A stretch of 45,636 nt of DNA from Hyphomicrobiaceae bacterium. GTDB taxonomy: Bacteria > Pseudomonadota > Alphaproteobacteria > Rhizobiales > Methyloligellaceae. Shown here one piece after another: positions 37,033 through 45,605 of the stretch. A program made the position numbers and the translations under genes. The notes beneath the pieces are model-generated. The model saw only the letters and a list, made by a program, of their open reading frames with translations. It was not told the origin of the DNA and ran no database searches. Numbering within the stretch: position 1 is the first letter of the stretch; every line of letters starts with the position of its first letter. The stretch is from positions 1-45,636 of the forward strand of contig JALCBY010000031.1 in NCBI GenBank assembly GCA_028066055.1, read 5' to 3'.

Positions 37033-37947
37033 CTAACCTTTGCGCGCGGCGCGGAGCATCGTCCCGGCGCCGTGTTCGGTGAAGAGTTCGAGCAGCACCG
37101 CGTGCGGCGTACGCCCGTTGATGATCACGACGGCCTCGACGCCGTTTTGCACGACCGACATACAGCTCTCGATTTTCGGGATCATGCCGCCTGAAATCGT
37201 ACCATTGTCGATCAGGGTCTTAGCCTCGTCGATCGTCAATTGCTGGATGAGTTGCCCGTCCTTATCCAGCACGCCTTCGACATCGGTGAGCAACAGCAGG
37301 CGTTTCGCCCCGAGCTCCGACGCGACAGCGCCGGCGAAAGTGTCCGCATTGACGTTATAGGTCTGGCCGTCACTGCCCACGCCAAGCGGTGCAATGACGG
37401 GGATCAGGTCGGAACCGATAATCACCTCGACGATTTCGGGATCGACGCGCGTCGGCTCTCCCACGAAGCCAAGATCGACGACCTTCATGATGTTCGAATC
37501 CGGGTTTGAGACCTGCTTCTTGAGCTTGCGGACGCCCATCAGATTGGCGTCCTTGCCCGAAATGCCGACGGCCTTGCCGCCCTGGGCGTTGATGCTGGCG
37601 ACGATCTGTTTGTTGATCGAGCCCGCGAGCACCATCTCGACCACTTCCATGGTGTCCTTGTCGGTGACTCTGAGGCCGCCCTGGAATTCGGACTTGATGC
37701 CCATCTTGTCGAGGAGCGCGCCGATTTGCGGCCCGCCGCCGTGAACCACCACAGGGTTCACCCCCGACTGCTTCAGCAGGACGATATCGCGCGCAAAAAT
37801 CTCCGCGAGTTCCGGATCTCCCATGGCGTGGCCGCCATACTTCACGACGACCGTCGCATGGTCATAGCGCTGCATGTAGGGCAGCGCCTTCGACAGGATC
37901 GCCGCTTCCGCGGACGCTTTTTTGTTATTTCCGTTGTCTTTCGGCAT
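37033..37947 (-). CDS. argB: Acetylglutamate kinase
   Basis: The product has 304 residues and phosphorylates N-acetylglutamate in arginine synthesis. Family motifs are [29 protein letters not shown], and [23 protein letters not shown], with the Lys in [10 protein letters not shown]. The N-terminal extension (about 1-25) is typical of arginine-inhibited hexameric forms. It lies 51 bases after engB on the same strand. Confidence 0.96.
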   Translation of the reverse strand: MPKDNGNNKKASAEAAILSKALPYMQRYDHATVVVKYGGHAMGDPELAEIFARDIVLLKQSGVNPVVVHGGGPQIGALLDKMGIKSEFQGGLRVTDKDTMEVVEMVLAGSINKQIVASINAQGGKAVGISGKDANLMGVRKLKKQVSNPDSNIMKVVDLGFVGEPTRVDPEIVEVIIGSDLIPVIAPLGVGSDGQTYNVNADTFAGAVASELGAKRLLLLTDVEGVLDKDGQLIQQLTIDEAKTLIDNGTISGGMIPKIESCMSVVQNGVEAVVIINGRTPHAVLLELFTEHGAGTMLRAARKG

Positions 37948-37998
37948 CGAACCCGGTTTCCTTCGCGCCCCTTATAACCGGTTGGGGCGCGCGGACAA

Positions 37999-38655
37999 TC
38001 ACTCGTTGTGCATTAGTGTTAGGATGGCCGCGCGCAGATCGGTCAGACCGCTGCCTTTTCGCGATGACGTGACGATGAGTTCGGGATATGCGGCCGGATG
38101 TTTCGCGAGCGCGTTTGATACACGACCAACGGTTTTCTCAAGCTCGGATGCTTTCACCTTGTCCGCCTTTGTCAGCACCACCTGATAGGAGACCGCGGCC
38201 TGATCCATCAGAGCGAGAGTGGGTTCGTCGGAGGACTTCAGGCCGTGCCGGGCGTCGATTAGCAGGAAAACGCGGCGCAGGCTGGCGCGGCCCCTGAGAT
38301 AGTCCTGTATGAGCTGGTTCCATCCCGCGACCTCTTTCTTCGAGGCCCGCGCGTAACCGTAGCCCGGCAGATCCACCAGATATATGCGCTCATCAAGAAG
38401 AAAATAGTTTACCTCGCGCGTGCGGCCCGGCGTGTTAGAGGTCCGCGCCAGTGATTTCTGTCCCACCAGCGCATTGAGCAAGCTCGACTTGCCGACATTC
38501 GAGCGACCCGCGAACGCGACCTCCGGCAAGCTGTCGTCCGGTAGTTCGGAAACGCGCACGACGCCCTTCAGGAATGTGCAGGGACGCCGGAACAGCTTGT
38601 CAGCTTCATCGCGGACCCGTCCGTTGAGTTCTTCAGATTTGGCGTTGTCGTTCAT
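37999..38655 (-). CDS. engB: Ribosome biogenesis GTPase YihA/YsxC/EngB
   Basis: The product has 218 residues. GTPase motifs are visible: G1 GRSNVGKSSL (from 51), G2 Thr in SNTPGRTREV, G3 DLPGYG, G4 TKAD, and G5 TSSRKGSG. It helps assemble the 50S subunit. In most Hyphomicrobiales it directly follows yidC; here a 4.4 kb block lies between. Confidence 0.95.
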   Translation of the reverse strand: MNDNAKSEELNGRVRDEADKLFRRPCTFLKGVVRVSELPDDSLPEVAFAGRSNVGKSSLLNALVGQKSLARTSNTPGRTREVNYFLLDERIYLVDLPGYGYARASKKEVAGWNQLIQDYLRGRASLRRVFLLIDARHGLKSSDEPTLALMDQAAVSYQVVLTKADKVKASELEKTVGRVSNALAKHPAAYPELIVTSSRKGSGLTDLRAAILTLMHNE

Positions 38656-38697
38656 GCTCGGCTATGAGTGCACCACAAGAGGCCGAAAGCCAAGACA

Positions 38698-39363
38698 ATG
38701 CCCACGCGTTACGATGCTGTGATTTTTGACCTTCTGACCGGCCTCTTGGATTCATGGAGCCTTTGGAACGCGGTTGCAGGCGATGCCGAGACCGGTCACC
38801 GCTGGCGGCATCACTATCTGAAATTGACCTACGCGACCGGGGACTATCAGCCTTACGAAGAGCTTGTCGTGCAGGCTGCCGAGGAGCAGGGGCTGGGGAT
38901 CGAGACCGGCCGGCAGCTCGTTGCGCGGTGGGACGAGCTTCAGCCGTGGCCCGAAGCGCCGGATGTTCTCAGGCGCTTGAAAGGTGAGGTTCCACTTGCG
39001 GTGGTGACGAACTGCTCGGTGGCACTGGGTACGAAGGCTATCGACAAGGTTGGTGTGCCTTTCGATGTCGTGGTGATCGCGGAACAAGTCGGTGCCTACA
39101 AACCCGATCCGCGGCCTTATCGTGCAGCGCTCGATCAACTCGATGTGGTGCCCCAACGGGCCCTGTTCGTCGCCGGTTCGGCGTTCGACGTAAACGGCGC
39201 GGGACGGGTCGGCACGCCCGTGTTCTGGCACAACCACGCGGGTCTCCCGCGCCCGGATGAGGGCCTTCAAACGCTTGAGGCCGAGCATTGCTCCCTTGAC
39301 CCGCTGGTCGAGTTCGTCTTTGGGGGGGTTAATCCAGCGTCACGGCGCCTTTGGGGCAGTTGA
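38698..39363 (+). CDS. HAD-family haloacid dehalogenase-like hydrolase
   Basis: The product has 221 residues. Motif I is AVIFDLLTGLLDS: the nucleophile Asp11 is present, but the +2 Asp used by phosphatases is Leu, as in 2-haloacid dehalogenase-type proteins. Motif II is VVTNCS, Lys is in GAYKPDPRPY, and the acidic end is FVAGSAFDVNGA. The substrate is unknown. ATG at 38698 is preferred, though GTG at 38668 is possible. It is divergent from engB and overlaps the next gene's end by 35 bases, across a run of seven G. Confidence 0.82.
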   Translation: MPTRYDAVIFDLLTGLLDSWSLWNAVAGDAETGHRWRHHYLKLTYATGDYQPYEELVVQAAEEQGLGIETGRQLVARWDELQPWPEAPDVLRRLKGEVPLAVVTNCSVALGTKAIDKVGVPFDVVVIAEQVGAYKPDPRPYRAALDQLDVVPQRALFVAGSAFDVNGAGRVGTPVFWHNHAGLPRPDEGLQTLEAEHCSLDPLVEFVFGGVNPASRRLWGS

Positions 39364-39976
39364 TGACCGCTTCGACATGCGGCGATCCTTCGGCGACATC
39401 CGCCAGGTCTGCCGCACCAATCGACTCCAGTGCCGCACGCATTTGCGTTGGCTGTGGGTGAAACACAATGAGCTGATCCAACCTGCATCCGAGATCGACC
39501 ATGTTGGGTGCCGGCCCATGTGCGTTCAGCGCGCCGGGCCATTGGATGAGCGTTGGAAAGAGGCCGCCGTCTGGCATCGCACCGTCATCGGGAACCGTAA
39601 TCTGCCAGACCATATCGCCGCGACGGCCTTCGATGACGGGCCCCGGCGAGATCTCGGCAGACCTTGTCGCGCCCACGATATCATCGGTGCGAACGACCCA
39701 GGTAATGAGAGAGGGTTGTTTCTCGATCCGCGCCTGAATTGCCGGGTCATCGAGGGCGTACCATCGTGGCCGCGTTGGCGAGGGTGCGCCGGGATCGACC
39801 GCGATGACCTCGAGAAATGCGTCTCCGCCCAATTGCATCAGATGGTTGTGAGTGCCCATGAGCGGGTGCGCGCCACCCTCGGGGACAGCGACGCCGAGCT
39901 TCTTTTCAAGATATTCAACGCCCTGTTCGAGGGTCGCTGCCGCGACAACGAGATGATCCAGTCGGCACTTTGTCAT
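39329..39976 (-). CDS. VOC/glyoxalase-like domain protein
   Basis: The product has 215 residues. The N-terminal LDHLVVAAATLEQGVEYLEK and the following GTHNHLMQLGGDAFLEVIAV show two vicinal-oxygen-chelate half units with metal-ligand candidates His8, His in THNH and Glu in FLEV. It resembles the glyoxalase-like group whose function is mostly unknown. The start is ATG at 39976, with a GGAG site upstream. Confidence 0.82.
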   Translation of the reverse strand: MTKCRLDHLVVAAATLEQGVEYLEKKLGVAVPEGGAHPLMGTHNHLMQLGGDAFLEVIAVDPGAPSPTRPRWYALDDPAIQARIEKQPSLITWVVRTDDIVGATRSAEISPGPVIEGRRGDMVWQITVPDDGAMPDGGLFPTLIQWPGALNAHGPAPNMVDLGCRLDQLIVFHPQPTQMRAALESIGAADLADVAEGSPHVEAVINCPKGAVTLD

Positions 39977-40173
39977 GCGGGCTCTCCATGCATTCAGACG
40001 GGAGTGAAACAAATAAGGGGATGTGAGGCCGGGAACCGGACCAGTTCGGCCGCCTGCGCACATATACCTGTAAGCATCAACAACAAAAGCGAAATTTTAA
40101 TTTGAAGTTGTCCGCAAAGCTCGGCAATACTGCCGGCAGTTCCAATCAAATTATCCTTTCAAGGGAGATTCGC

Positions 40174-40623
40174 ATGGTTCATCTTGGCCGTAAGTCAGTT
40201 GCGGCGGCTGTGATTGCGCTTATGTGCGCCGTTCCGTTCTCGGAGGCGAACGCAAGGGCGCTGTTTGCCTACCCGCTCAAAGGTCAAAGCGTCGAACAGG
40301 AAAATCTGGACCGGCTCAAATGTCACGACTGGGCCGTGGCGCAGACCGGGTACAATCCGGACAACTATCCCATGTGGGACCAGGGGCAGCGCGGGGCAGC
40401 CAGAGGCGTGTTTGCCGGCGGCGCCACAGGGTCGATCGTCGGTGCGATAGCCGGGGGTGCGCGTGGTGCTCTCGTGGGGCTTGGAGCCGGTGCCGCGGCG
40501 GGCGGACTGATCGGCGGAATTTTCGGCGTCGAGAAACGCCGGAAGTTGCAAATCAGATACGACGCCTATTTGCGGGCGGCGCAGACGTGCCTCGAAGGCA
40601 AGGGCTATCAGGTATCCAGATAG
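40174..40623 (+). CDS. Exported glycine-zipper protein
   Basis: The product has 149 residues. A signal peptide ends near SEANA (about residue 27). A conserved-looking segment with CHDWAVAQTGYNPDNYP is followed by a glycine zipper (about 83-122, FAGGATGSIVGAIAGGARGA and onward), which can insert into or span the envelope. Two Cys (CHDW and TCLEGKGY) may pair. AAGGGAG precedes the ATG. It is the first of three co-directional exported proteins. Confidence 0.8.
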   Translation: MVHLGRKSVAAAVIALMCAVPFSEANARALFAYPLKGQSVEQENLDRLKCHDWAVAQTGYNPDNYPMWDQGQRGAARGVFAGGATGSIVGAIAGGARGALVGLGAGAAAGGLIGGIFGVEKRRKLQIRYDAYLRAAQTCLEGKGYQVSR

Positions 40624-40633
40624 GGAGATGACC

Positions 40634-41038
40634 GTGCGACTTTCAGTTCTTTTTGCCGTGGGTGCGATCGCGGCGACGCAATTTTGGACGCAAAGCGCGG
40701 TCTCCGCGCCCAACAACTATGTCTGTGCCATAAGCGAGGTTCAGGAGTGCAGGATGAACGGGAACTGCCGGCGTATTCCGCCGCAGGCGATCAATCTGGC
40801 GCCGATCATGACGCTCGACATCAAGAAAAAGGAACTCGCCTCTCTGTCGCTGCTCGAAAAGGAGCGGACGGAGGCGATCGAGGGTCTGAAGGCGACGGAT
40901 GATCACATTTTTCTGCACGGATTACAGGATGAGGAAACCTGGAGCGCGGTGATCTCCCGCAAGAATGGAGCACTAACGGGTTCCATCAGCACGCTGGAGG
41001 CCGGTTTCGCATTCTTCGGTCATTGCGCCCCGAACTAG
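40634..41038 (+). CDS. Exported protein of unknown function
   Basis: The product has 134 residues from GTG at 40634. An upstream ATG at 40628 is directly attached to the GGGAG sequence and too close to use it, whereas the GTG has normal spacing. A signal peptide ends near SAVSA. The mature part has three Cys (YVCAISEVQECRMNGNC) near the start and one near the end (GHCAPN), so two disulfides are possible. It lies 10 bases after the glycine-zipper gene. Confidence 0.75.
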   Translation: MRLSVLFAVGAIAATQFWTQSAVSAPNNYVCAISEVQECRMNGNCRRIPPQAINLAPIMTLDIKKKELASLSLLEKERTEAIEGLKATDDHIFLHGLQDEETWSAVISRKNGALTGSISTLEAGFAFFGHCAPN

Positions 41039-41120
41039 GAAAATGCCGGAAATCGTTGGAAACCGTCAGAAAAGCGGCGGAATGAACCCAGCGGCAGATG
41101 CCGCCAGAAAGGATGAATGG

Positions 41121-41594
41121 ATGAAGAAGTCAGTTATCGCGTTGACTGCGGTTGTCGCAGGATCGCTCGCCATTCTGGTTCCGTCTCAGGAGCCTGTTTC
41201 TGCTCAAACCCAGGGCAACAAGGGCAATATTCCGGGCATGGTGCTGCAGCGGTGCGACAAGGAAATCAAGAAATTCTGCAAAGGCGTCAGTCCCGGACAG
41301 GGCCGTATTGCAGCATGCCTCTACTCGCATTCGGACAAGCTGGGGTTCGATTGCGCCTATAGCATGTATGACGGTGCGGAGCAGCTTCTCGATATCAGGA
41401 CGGCGCTCGACCGGCTCGCGGCAGATACGTCGTGCAAGAGCGATATTGCACAATATTGTACTGGCATTGCGCCGGTTCCGGATCGCATCTTCCTTTGCCT
41501 GAAGAAGAACTTCGCGACGCTGACCAATGGTTGCCGCAAGGTGATGCCGGAGGCGGAAACCATGCTGAAGCGTGCGGGTGTGTTGCCCAACTGA
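41121..41594 (+). CDS. Exported cysteine-rich repeat protein
   Basis: The product has 157 residues. A signal peptide ends near VSAQ. The mature part has two similar units, each with four Cys: CDKEIKKFCKGVSPGQGRIAA and on, then CKSDIAQYCTGIAPVPDRIF and on. The spacing (C-x7-C-x12/13-C-x13-C) resembles the Cys-rich GLG1 repeat found in Golgi and bacterial exported proteins. AAAGGATG supports ATG at 41121. The function is unknown; it probably folds with disulfides in the periplasm. Confidence 0.8.
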   Translation: MKKSVIALTAVVAGSLAILVPSQEPVSAQTQGNKGNIPGMVLQRCDKEIKKFCKGVSPGQGRIAACLYSHSDKLGFDCAYSMYDGAEQLLDIRTALDRLAADTSCKSDIAQYCTGIAPVPDRIFLCLKKNFATLTNGCRKVMPEAETMLKRAGVLPN

Positions 41595-41683
41595 CGCGCT
41601 GGTGTGCGCCGGAGCAAGATCACAAATGCCCGGGGGTGAGCGAACTCAGCCCGTCAAATGCCTCTGTATAGTCGGCATATACT

Positions 41684-42574
41684 CTAGACGGATGCCCCAC
41701 GGGTGTTGGCGAAGACGGCGGCGAATTCCTCAAGGAACTCGGTCGTCTCCTTCTGGCTTGGATCGACTTTATCCAACGCTCTACTTTGCTCTATGAGATG
41801 TGTCAGGAGGGCTTCCCATTCGCCTTCCGTGGTACCGAATATGTTCTGATATTCGGGATCAGTGTGTTCGTAGATGCCGATCGCCGTACCGTCACTGTCG
41901 AACTTGATATTGGCGGCAACCGAGGCGACCATGAATGGTGTCGATGCCAATAACCTCTCGTCCGCCGGCAAGTCTTTGATGGTTTCCTCCCAGGCATCCT
42001 TCACGGATTGCGGCGCGTTGGGCGGCGGGAACACGAAACCTACGGCCGCGCCGGTATTGACCAGACCGTCGTTGTTGAGGTCCGTGTGGTTTTGTGGCGG
42101 CAGCAACAGATTGACCGCACCTTCGACATTCGTGTTTTGAACACCTCTCGTCTCTGCCAGGCTGTGTACGCGCCTCAAAACCTCGATGTCTTTGCTCGAC
42201 AGAGACTGGATATAGCCGACAGGGTCCTGATAGCCGCCCGTCGAAGCCGCGTCTTGGACGATTTCCGCAAAACGCTGGCGTTCGCTGTCGGTGACACTCC
42301 TGATGTTCATCAGACCCGTGTCCTTGTCATTGAAGACGCTTCCGGTTTCCTGAAGGTGAATCAGGGTCGCAGTCACGGCGCTGGATACGCGCGGCTGCAA
42401 AGAAATCGCGCGGTGCTGAGTTGGCTTCTCAGCGCTGTTCGAGACGGCCTGATCGGAGGAACCGCCGGCACCGGCCGCAGAGTCAGGGCCGTTGCCAAGC
42501 TGGTGATCGTTCCTTGCGCCAATGTGTGGTGGATAGAAGATGGTACTGGTTACAGATGTCATTACAACGCGCAT
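41684..42574 (-). CDS. Orphan protein with DxNxDG (EF-hand-like) calcium motif
   Basis: The product has 296 residues and no family that I recognise. There is no signal peptide; the first 65 residues are polar and low complexity (DSAAGAGGSSDQAVSNSAEK). Residues 165-170 read DLNNDG, and 226-229 read DSDG, both typical of calcium loops. The remaining part is probably helical. It faces the small exported protein cluster and sits next to the IS66 remnant, so it may have come in by transfer (inference). Confidence 0.65.
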   Translation of the reverse strand: MRVVMTSVTSTIFYPPHIGARNDHQLGNGPDSAAGAGGSSDQAVSNSAEKPTQHRAISLQPRVSSAVTATLIHLQETGSVFNDKDTGLMNIRSVTDSERQRFAEIVQDAASTGGYQDPVGYIQSLSSKDIEVLRRVHSLAETRGVQNTNVEGAVNLLLPPQNHTDLNNDGLVNTGAAVGFVFPPPNAPQSVKDAWEETIKDLPADERLLASTPFMVASVAANIKFDSDGTAIGIYEHTDPEYQNIFGTTEGEWEALLTHLIEQSRALDKVDPSQKETTEFLEEFAAVFANTRGASV

Positions 42575-43070
42575 TCAGCTTTCTGCGTTAATGGAACGCA
42601 GGCCGCTCTACTCAGAACAAAACTCATGCAGGACAAGTCAAGCAAGGTATGTGCCAAAGAAAAATAACGCGATAACAGATACTTAAAAATTCGTCTTGGG
42701 GGGACTGCTGTCCAGTTCCCGGCAATGTTTTCCGCGTGGCGGCAAAAAAATGCCGGGCATCCTTCGCGAGCGTCCGGTGAAACCGCGCCATCGGGAATGG
42801 CAATCAGCGGTTACGTTCAGGTTTGAGCGTAACGCCACAGCATGAGTTTATCGAGACAAGTGATCTTGTGATCTGCGATGTGGTCCAGCGTGCCGATGAG
42901 CCAGGCTTGCGGATCGACGCCGTTCAACTTGACGGTTTCGAACAGCCTGTTCGCAGCGATCTTCTCTGTTCCGCTTGTGTTCGGACGCAAAGCACCTGCC
43001 GCCGCCCAGAGCCACGCATGACGTGCTGAGCAAATCCGGGTGCTTTACTGGGAACCTTCCGACCGGCGCG
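42575..43070. other. Intergenic region with mobile-element relic
   Basis: This 496-base interval has no intact gene. It holds the IS66-like remnant at 42817-42993. A stretch at 42766-42777 (GCGAGCGTCCGG) resembles the GTAAGCG-type terminal inverted repeat of IS66 elements with two mismatches, about 40 bases beyond the remnant's stop. This comparison is from memory and tentative. The other end of the element is not recognisable. Confidence 0.5.
42817..42993 (-). pseudogene. C-terminal remnant of IS66-family transposase (TnpC)
   Basis: On the minus strand, 58 codons end at a TGA. The reading contains FETVKLNGVDPQAWLIGTLD and HIADHKITCLDKLMLWRYA, matching the conserved IS66 TnpC end (typically LNGVDPQAWL, then IADHKI, then LPWRYA). 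No start codon or upstream catalytic domain remains, so it is a small fossil. Overlapping frames in this stretch are shadows. Confidence 0.8.
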
Positions 43071-44897
43071 CTACTCAGTCTTTGTCATCTTTGTCGCGCC
43101 GGTCTTTTTTTTTAGCCCGATGTTTTCGAACAGGGTGATCTCGACGCCGTGCCGGCGCATGATGAAGGCCTGCTGCAAAATGGACAACAGGTTGTTCCAC
43201 GCCCAGTAGATCACGAGGCCCGCGGGGAACGGCGCCAGCAGGAAGGTGAAGATGACCGGCATCCACGCGAACACCTTCGCCTGAACAGGATCAGGTGGCG
43301 CCGGGTTGAGCCGCATCTGCACGAACATGGTGAAGCCCATGATCAGCGGCCAAATGCCGATCATCAATATGTTGGGCGGATCCCAGGGGATCAGTCCGAA
43401 CAGATTGAAAATCGTGGTCGGATCGGGCGCCGACAGATCCTTGATCCAGCCGTAGAACGGTGCGTGGCGCATTTCGATGGTGACGAACAGCACCTTGTAG
43501 AGCGCGAAGAACACGGGGATCTGTATGAGGATCGGGAGACAGCCGGAGGCCGGATTCACCTTCTCCTCCTTGTACAGATCCATCAGGGCCTGCTGCTGGC
43601 GCATCTTGTCGTCGGCGTAGCGTTCGCGGATTTTGATCATCTCCGGCTGCAGCTTCTTCATCTTGCTCATGGATGCGTAAGACTTGTTGGCCAGCGGAAA
43701 CATCACAAGCTTAATGAGCACAGTCACGATGAGGATCGAGAGGCCGAAGTTGCCGACGAGCTTGTTGAAATAGTCGATGGCAAAGAATAGCGGCTTGGTC
43801 AGGAAGTAGAACCACCCCCAGTCGATCAGCAGGTCGAACCGGTCGATATTATATTTCGAGGCTTCATCGTCGACGACGTCGACTTCCTTCGCGCCGGCGA
43901 ACAGCAGTGCTTCGGTGGATCCTTTTCCACCGGCCGGTATCTGGACCGCGGAGGAGAGATAGTCCGTTTGGTAGTGGTTCTTGCCGTTGACAACCCAACC
44001 GGAATATTTCGCCTGGTAGGGTATCTTCTGATTGGGAATGACGGCTGATGCCCAGTATTTGTCGGTGATGCCGAGCCAGCCGCCCTTCACATTTTCGAAT
44101 GTGGTACTCTTGTCCTCGACGGCGTCGTCGTAGTCGATCTCCTTCAAGCCCTCCTCTCCGGAGACGCCGATCAGTCCTTCATGCAGGATGAAAAATCCCT
44201 GCGTTTCCGGTTCGCCGTGGCGCGAGATCAGCGCATAGGGATAGAGCGTGATGGCATTGTCGGTCTTGTTCTCGACTTCCTGACGGACATTGAAGAGATA
44301 GCTGTCGTCGATCGAGATCGTGCGCCGGAAGGTCAGGCCTTCGCCATTGTCCCACTCGAGAGTCACAGGCGAACCCGGCTTAAGGGCCCCGGAAGATACC
44401 GCGGTCCATTCGGTGCGCGAGTCGGGCAGTTTGAGCTTTGCCGTCCCGTCGCCGACCCAGCCATGTTCCGCGTAATAGGGATGCTGGCTTCCCGACGGCG
44501 AGAAAAGGGTGACGTTCGGGCTGTTCGGGTCGACCGTCTCACGATATTTGGTGAGGATCAGATCGTCGACGCGCGCGCCGGTCAGCGCGATCGATCCCTC
44601 AAGCTTTGGTGTTTCGATCTTTACCCGCTTGGATGCTGCAAGCGCAGATTTGCGCGAAGCGCCCGAAACAGCAGGCACGGAAGACGGTGCAGTGGCCTGG
44701 CCCGGAGGCTGTGGCGGGCCGCCAACCCCGCCGGGGCGGGGCGCCGTCGACGGTGCGCCTGGTTGCGGGGCTCCTCCCGTTTGCTGCTGTTGTTGCGGCT
44801 GCTGCACTCTTTCAGGCGCCAGAAACGCTTGCCACATGAGCAGAACCGCGATCGACAACACGACCGCCAACAGCAGATTTCGATTATTTTCGTCCAT
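43071..44897 (-). CDS. yidC: Membrane protein insertase YidC
   Basis: The product has 608 residues. The first membrane segment is NLLLAVVLSIAVLLMWQAFL. A Gln/Pro/Gly-rich linker follows, then a large periplasmic beta domain (about 80-355) and the conserved insertase core with five segments (for example NPASGCLPILIQIPVFFALYKVL and GLVIYWAWNNLLSILQQ). It inserts and folds inner membrane proteins with or without SecYEG. ATG at 44897 gives the family start MDENNRN; the frame from 44927 does not. It follows rnpA by 31 bases. Confidence 0.96.
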   Translation of the reverse strand: MDENNRNLLLAVVLSIAVLLMWQAFLAPERVQQPQQQQQTGGAPQPGAPSTAPRPGGVGGPPQPPGQATAPSSVPAVSGASRKSALAASKRVKIETPKLEGSIALTGARVDDLILTKYRETVDPNSPNVTLFSPSGSQHPYYAEHGWVGDGTAKLKLPDSRTEWTAVSSGALKPGSPVTLEWDNGEGLTFRRTISIDDSYLFNVRQEVENKTDNAITLYPYALISRHGEPETQGFFILHEGLIGVSGEEGLKEIDYDDAVEDKSTTFENVKGGWLGITDKYWASAVIPNQKIPYQAKYSGWVVNGKNHYQTDYLSSAVQIPAGGKGSTEALLFAGAKEVDVVDDEASKYNIDRFDLLIDWGWFYFLTKPLFFAIDYFNKLVGNFGLSILIVTVLIKLVMFPLANKSYASMSKMKKLQPEMIKIRERYADDKMRQQQALMDLYKEEKVNPASGCLPILIQIPVFFALYKVLFVTIEMRHAPFYGWIKDLSAPDPTTIFNLFGLIPWDPPNILMIGIWPLIMGFTMFVQMRLNPAPPDPVQAKVFAWMPVIFTFLLAPFPAGLVIYWAWNNLLSILQQAFIMRRHGVEITLFENIGLKKKTGATKMTKTE

Positions 44898-44928
44898 ACC
44901 AGTGGTTCCAAAAACGCATGACGCCAAC

Positions 44929-45312
44929 TCAGTGCTGCGTTTTTTGCTCCTTGTGTACGCCGGAAAAGGCTTCTTCCAGATCCTTCTGCATGTTGGTGAA
45001 GGACCGGGTCAGTGCGCCCCGGCGGGCAATCACGACATAATCATAACCAGGCCGGGCGTGGCTTTGCGCAATACGCCGAACCGTCTCTTTCAGTCTCCGC
45101 CGTGCCCGGTTGCGGGCCACCGCCGTGCCGATGCGGCGCGTTGCGGTAAATCCAAACCGGGGAGGAGAAGCAAAGCGGTCGTCCTGTTCGGTTCTCCGCC
45201 GGGCCTGCAGCACCAGACTGCCCGATCGCCACGACCGCCCGCCGCGCACGCGCAGATAGTCGGCGCGCTTCTTCAGTCGGCCAAAGGGAGTGTGATGTTC
45301 GCCCGCCGGCAC
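44929..45312 (-). CDS. rnpA: Ribonuclease P protein component
   Basis: The product has 127 residues. The central RNR motif region is FGFTATRRIGTAVARNRARR followed by RLKETVR, and the end has YDYVVIARRG. The start is GTG at 45312, with no ATG in frame. It assists the RNase P RNA in processing tRNA 5' ends. It is 25 bases after rpmH and before yidC, the classic order. Confidence 0.93.
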   Translation of the reverse strand: MPAGEHHTPFGRLKKRADYLRVRGGRSWRSGSLVLQARRRTEQDDRFASPPRFGFTATRRIGTAVARNRARRRLKETVRRIAQSHARPGYDYVVIARRGALTRSFTNMQKDLEEAFSGVHKEQKTQH

Positions 45313-45337
45313 GGGATCGCTCGCTCACGCCGCCGGT

Positions 45338-45472
45338 CTATGCCGAGAGTTTCTTACGACCCTTGGCCCGCCGCCGTGCCAGCACCTTGAGGCCGCCATT
45401 TGTCGCTTTGCGGGCGCGGAATCCATGTCGTCTCTTCCGCACCAGTACGCTGGGTTGATATGTGCGTTTCAC
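45338..45472 (-). CDS. rpmH: 50S ribosomal protein L34
   Basis: A short frame of 44 residues reads [20 protein letters not shown] and continues [20 protein letters not shown] to KLSA and a TAG stop. This is unmistakably L34. The start is GTG at 45472, preceded by GGAG at ideal spacing. An ATG seven bases upstream (45479) opens a different frame that is a shadow. Confidence 0.97.
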   Translation of the reverse strand: MKRTYQPSVLVRKRRHGFRARKATNGGLKVLARRRAKGRKKLSA

Positions 45473-45576
45473 GCTTCATCTCCGTGCCACCGCTGCCGGA
45501 GCACACATGGCTGCAAAACAGAGCGTCTTGCCGCCAATTCAAGTGCGCCGGAGCGACTATCGAGGAATTGCGCCCG

Positions 45577-45605
45577 CTTATACGTTCGGGGCCGTTTCAA
45601 GTCAA
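45577..45605 (-). promoter_or_regulatory. Probable sigma70 promoter of rpmH-rnpA-yidC
   Basis: On the minus strand, TTGACT (45600-45605) and TATAAG (45577-45582) are separated by 17 bases, which is the optimal spacing. The start point would be near 45570, giving a leader of about 100 bases before the rpmH GTG. Confidence 0.6.

Noticed and set aside
42823-43029. Plus-strand frame and a minus-strand frame (42848-43033) in the yidC upstream gap
   Set aside because: Both are shadows of the IS66 TnpC remnant, which reads in a different minus-strand frame with known motifs.
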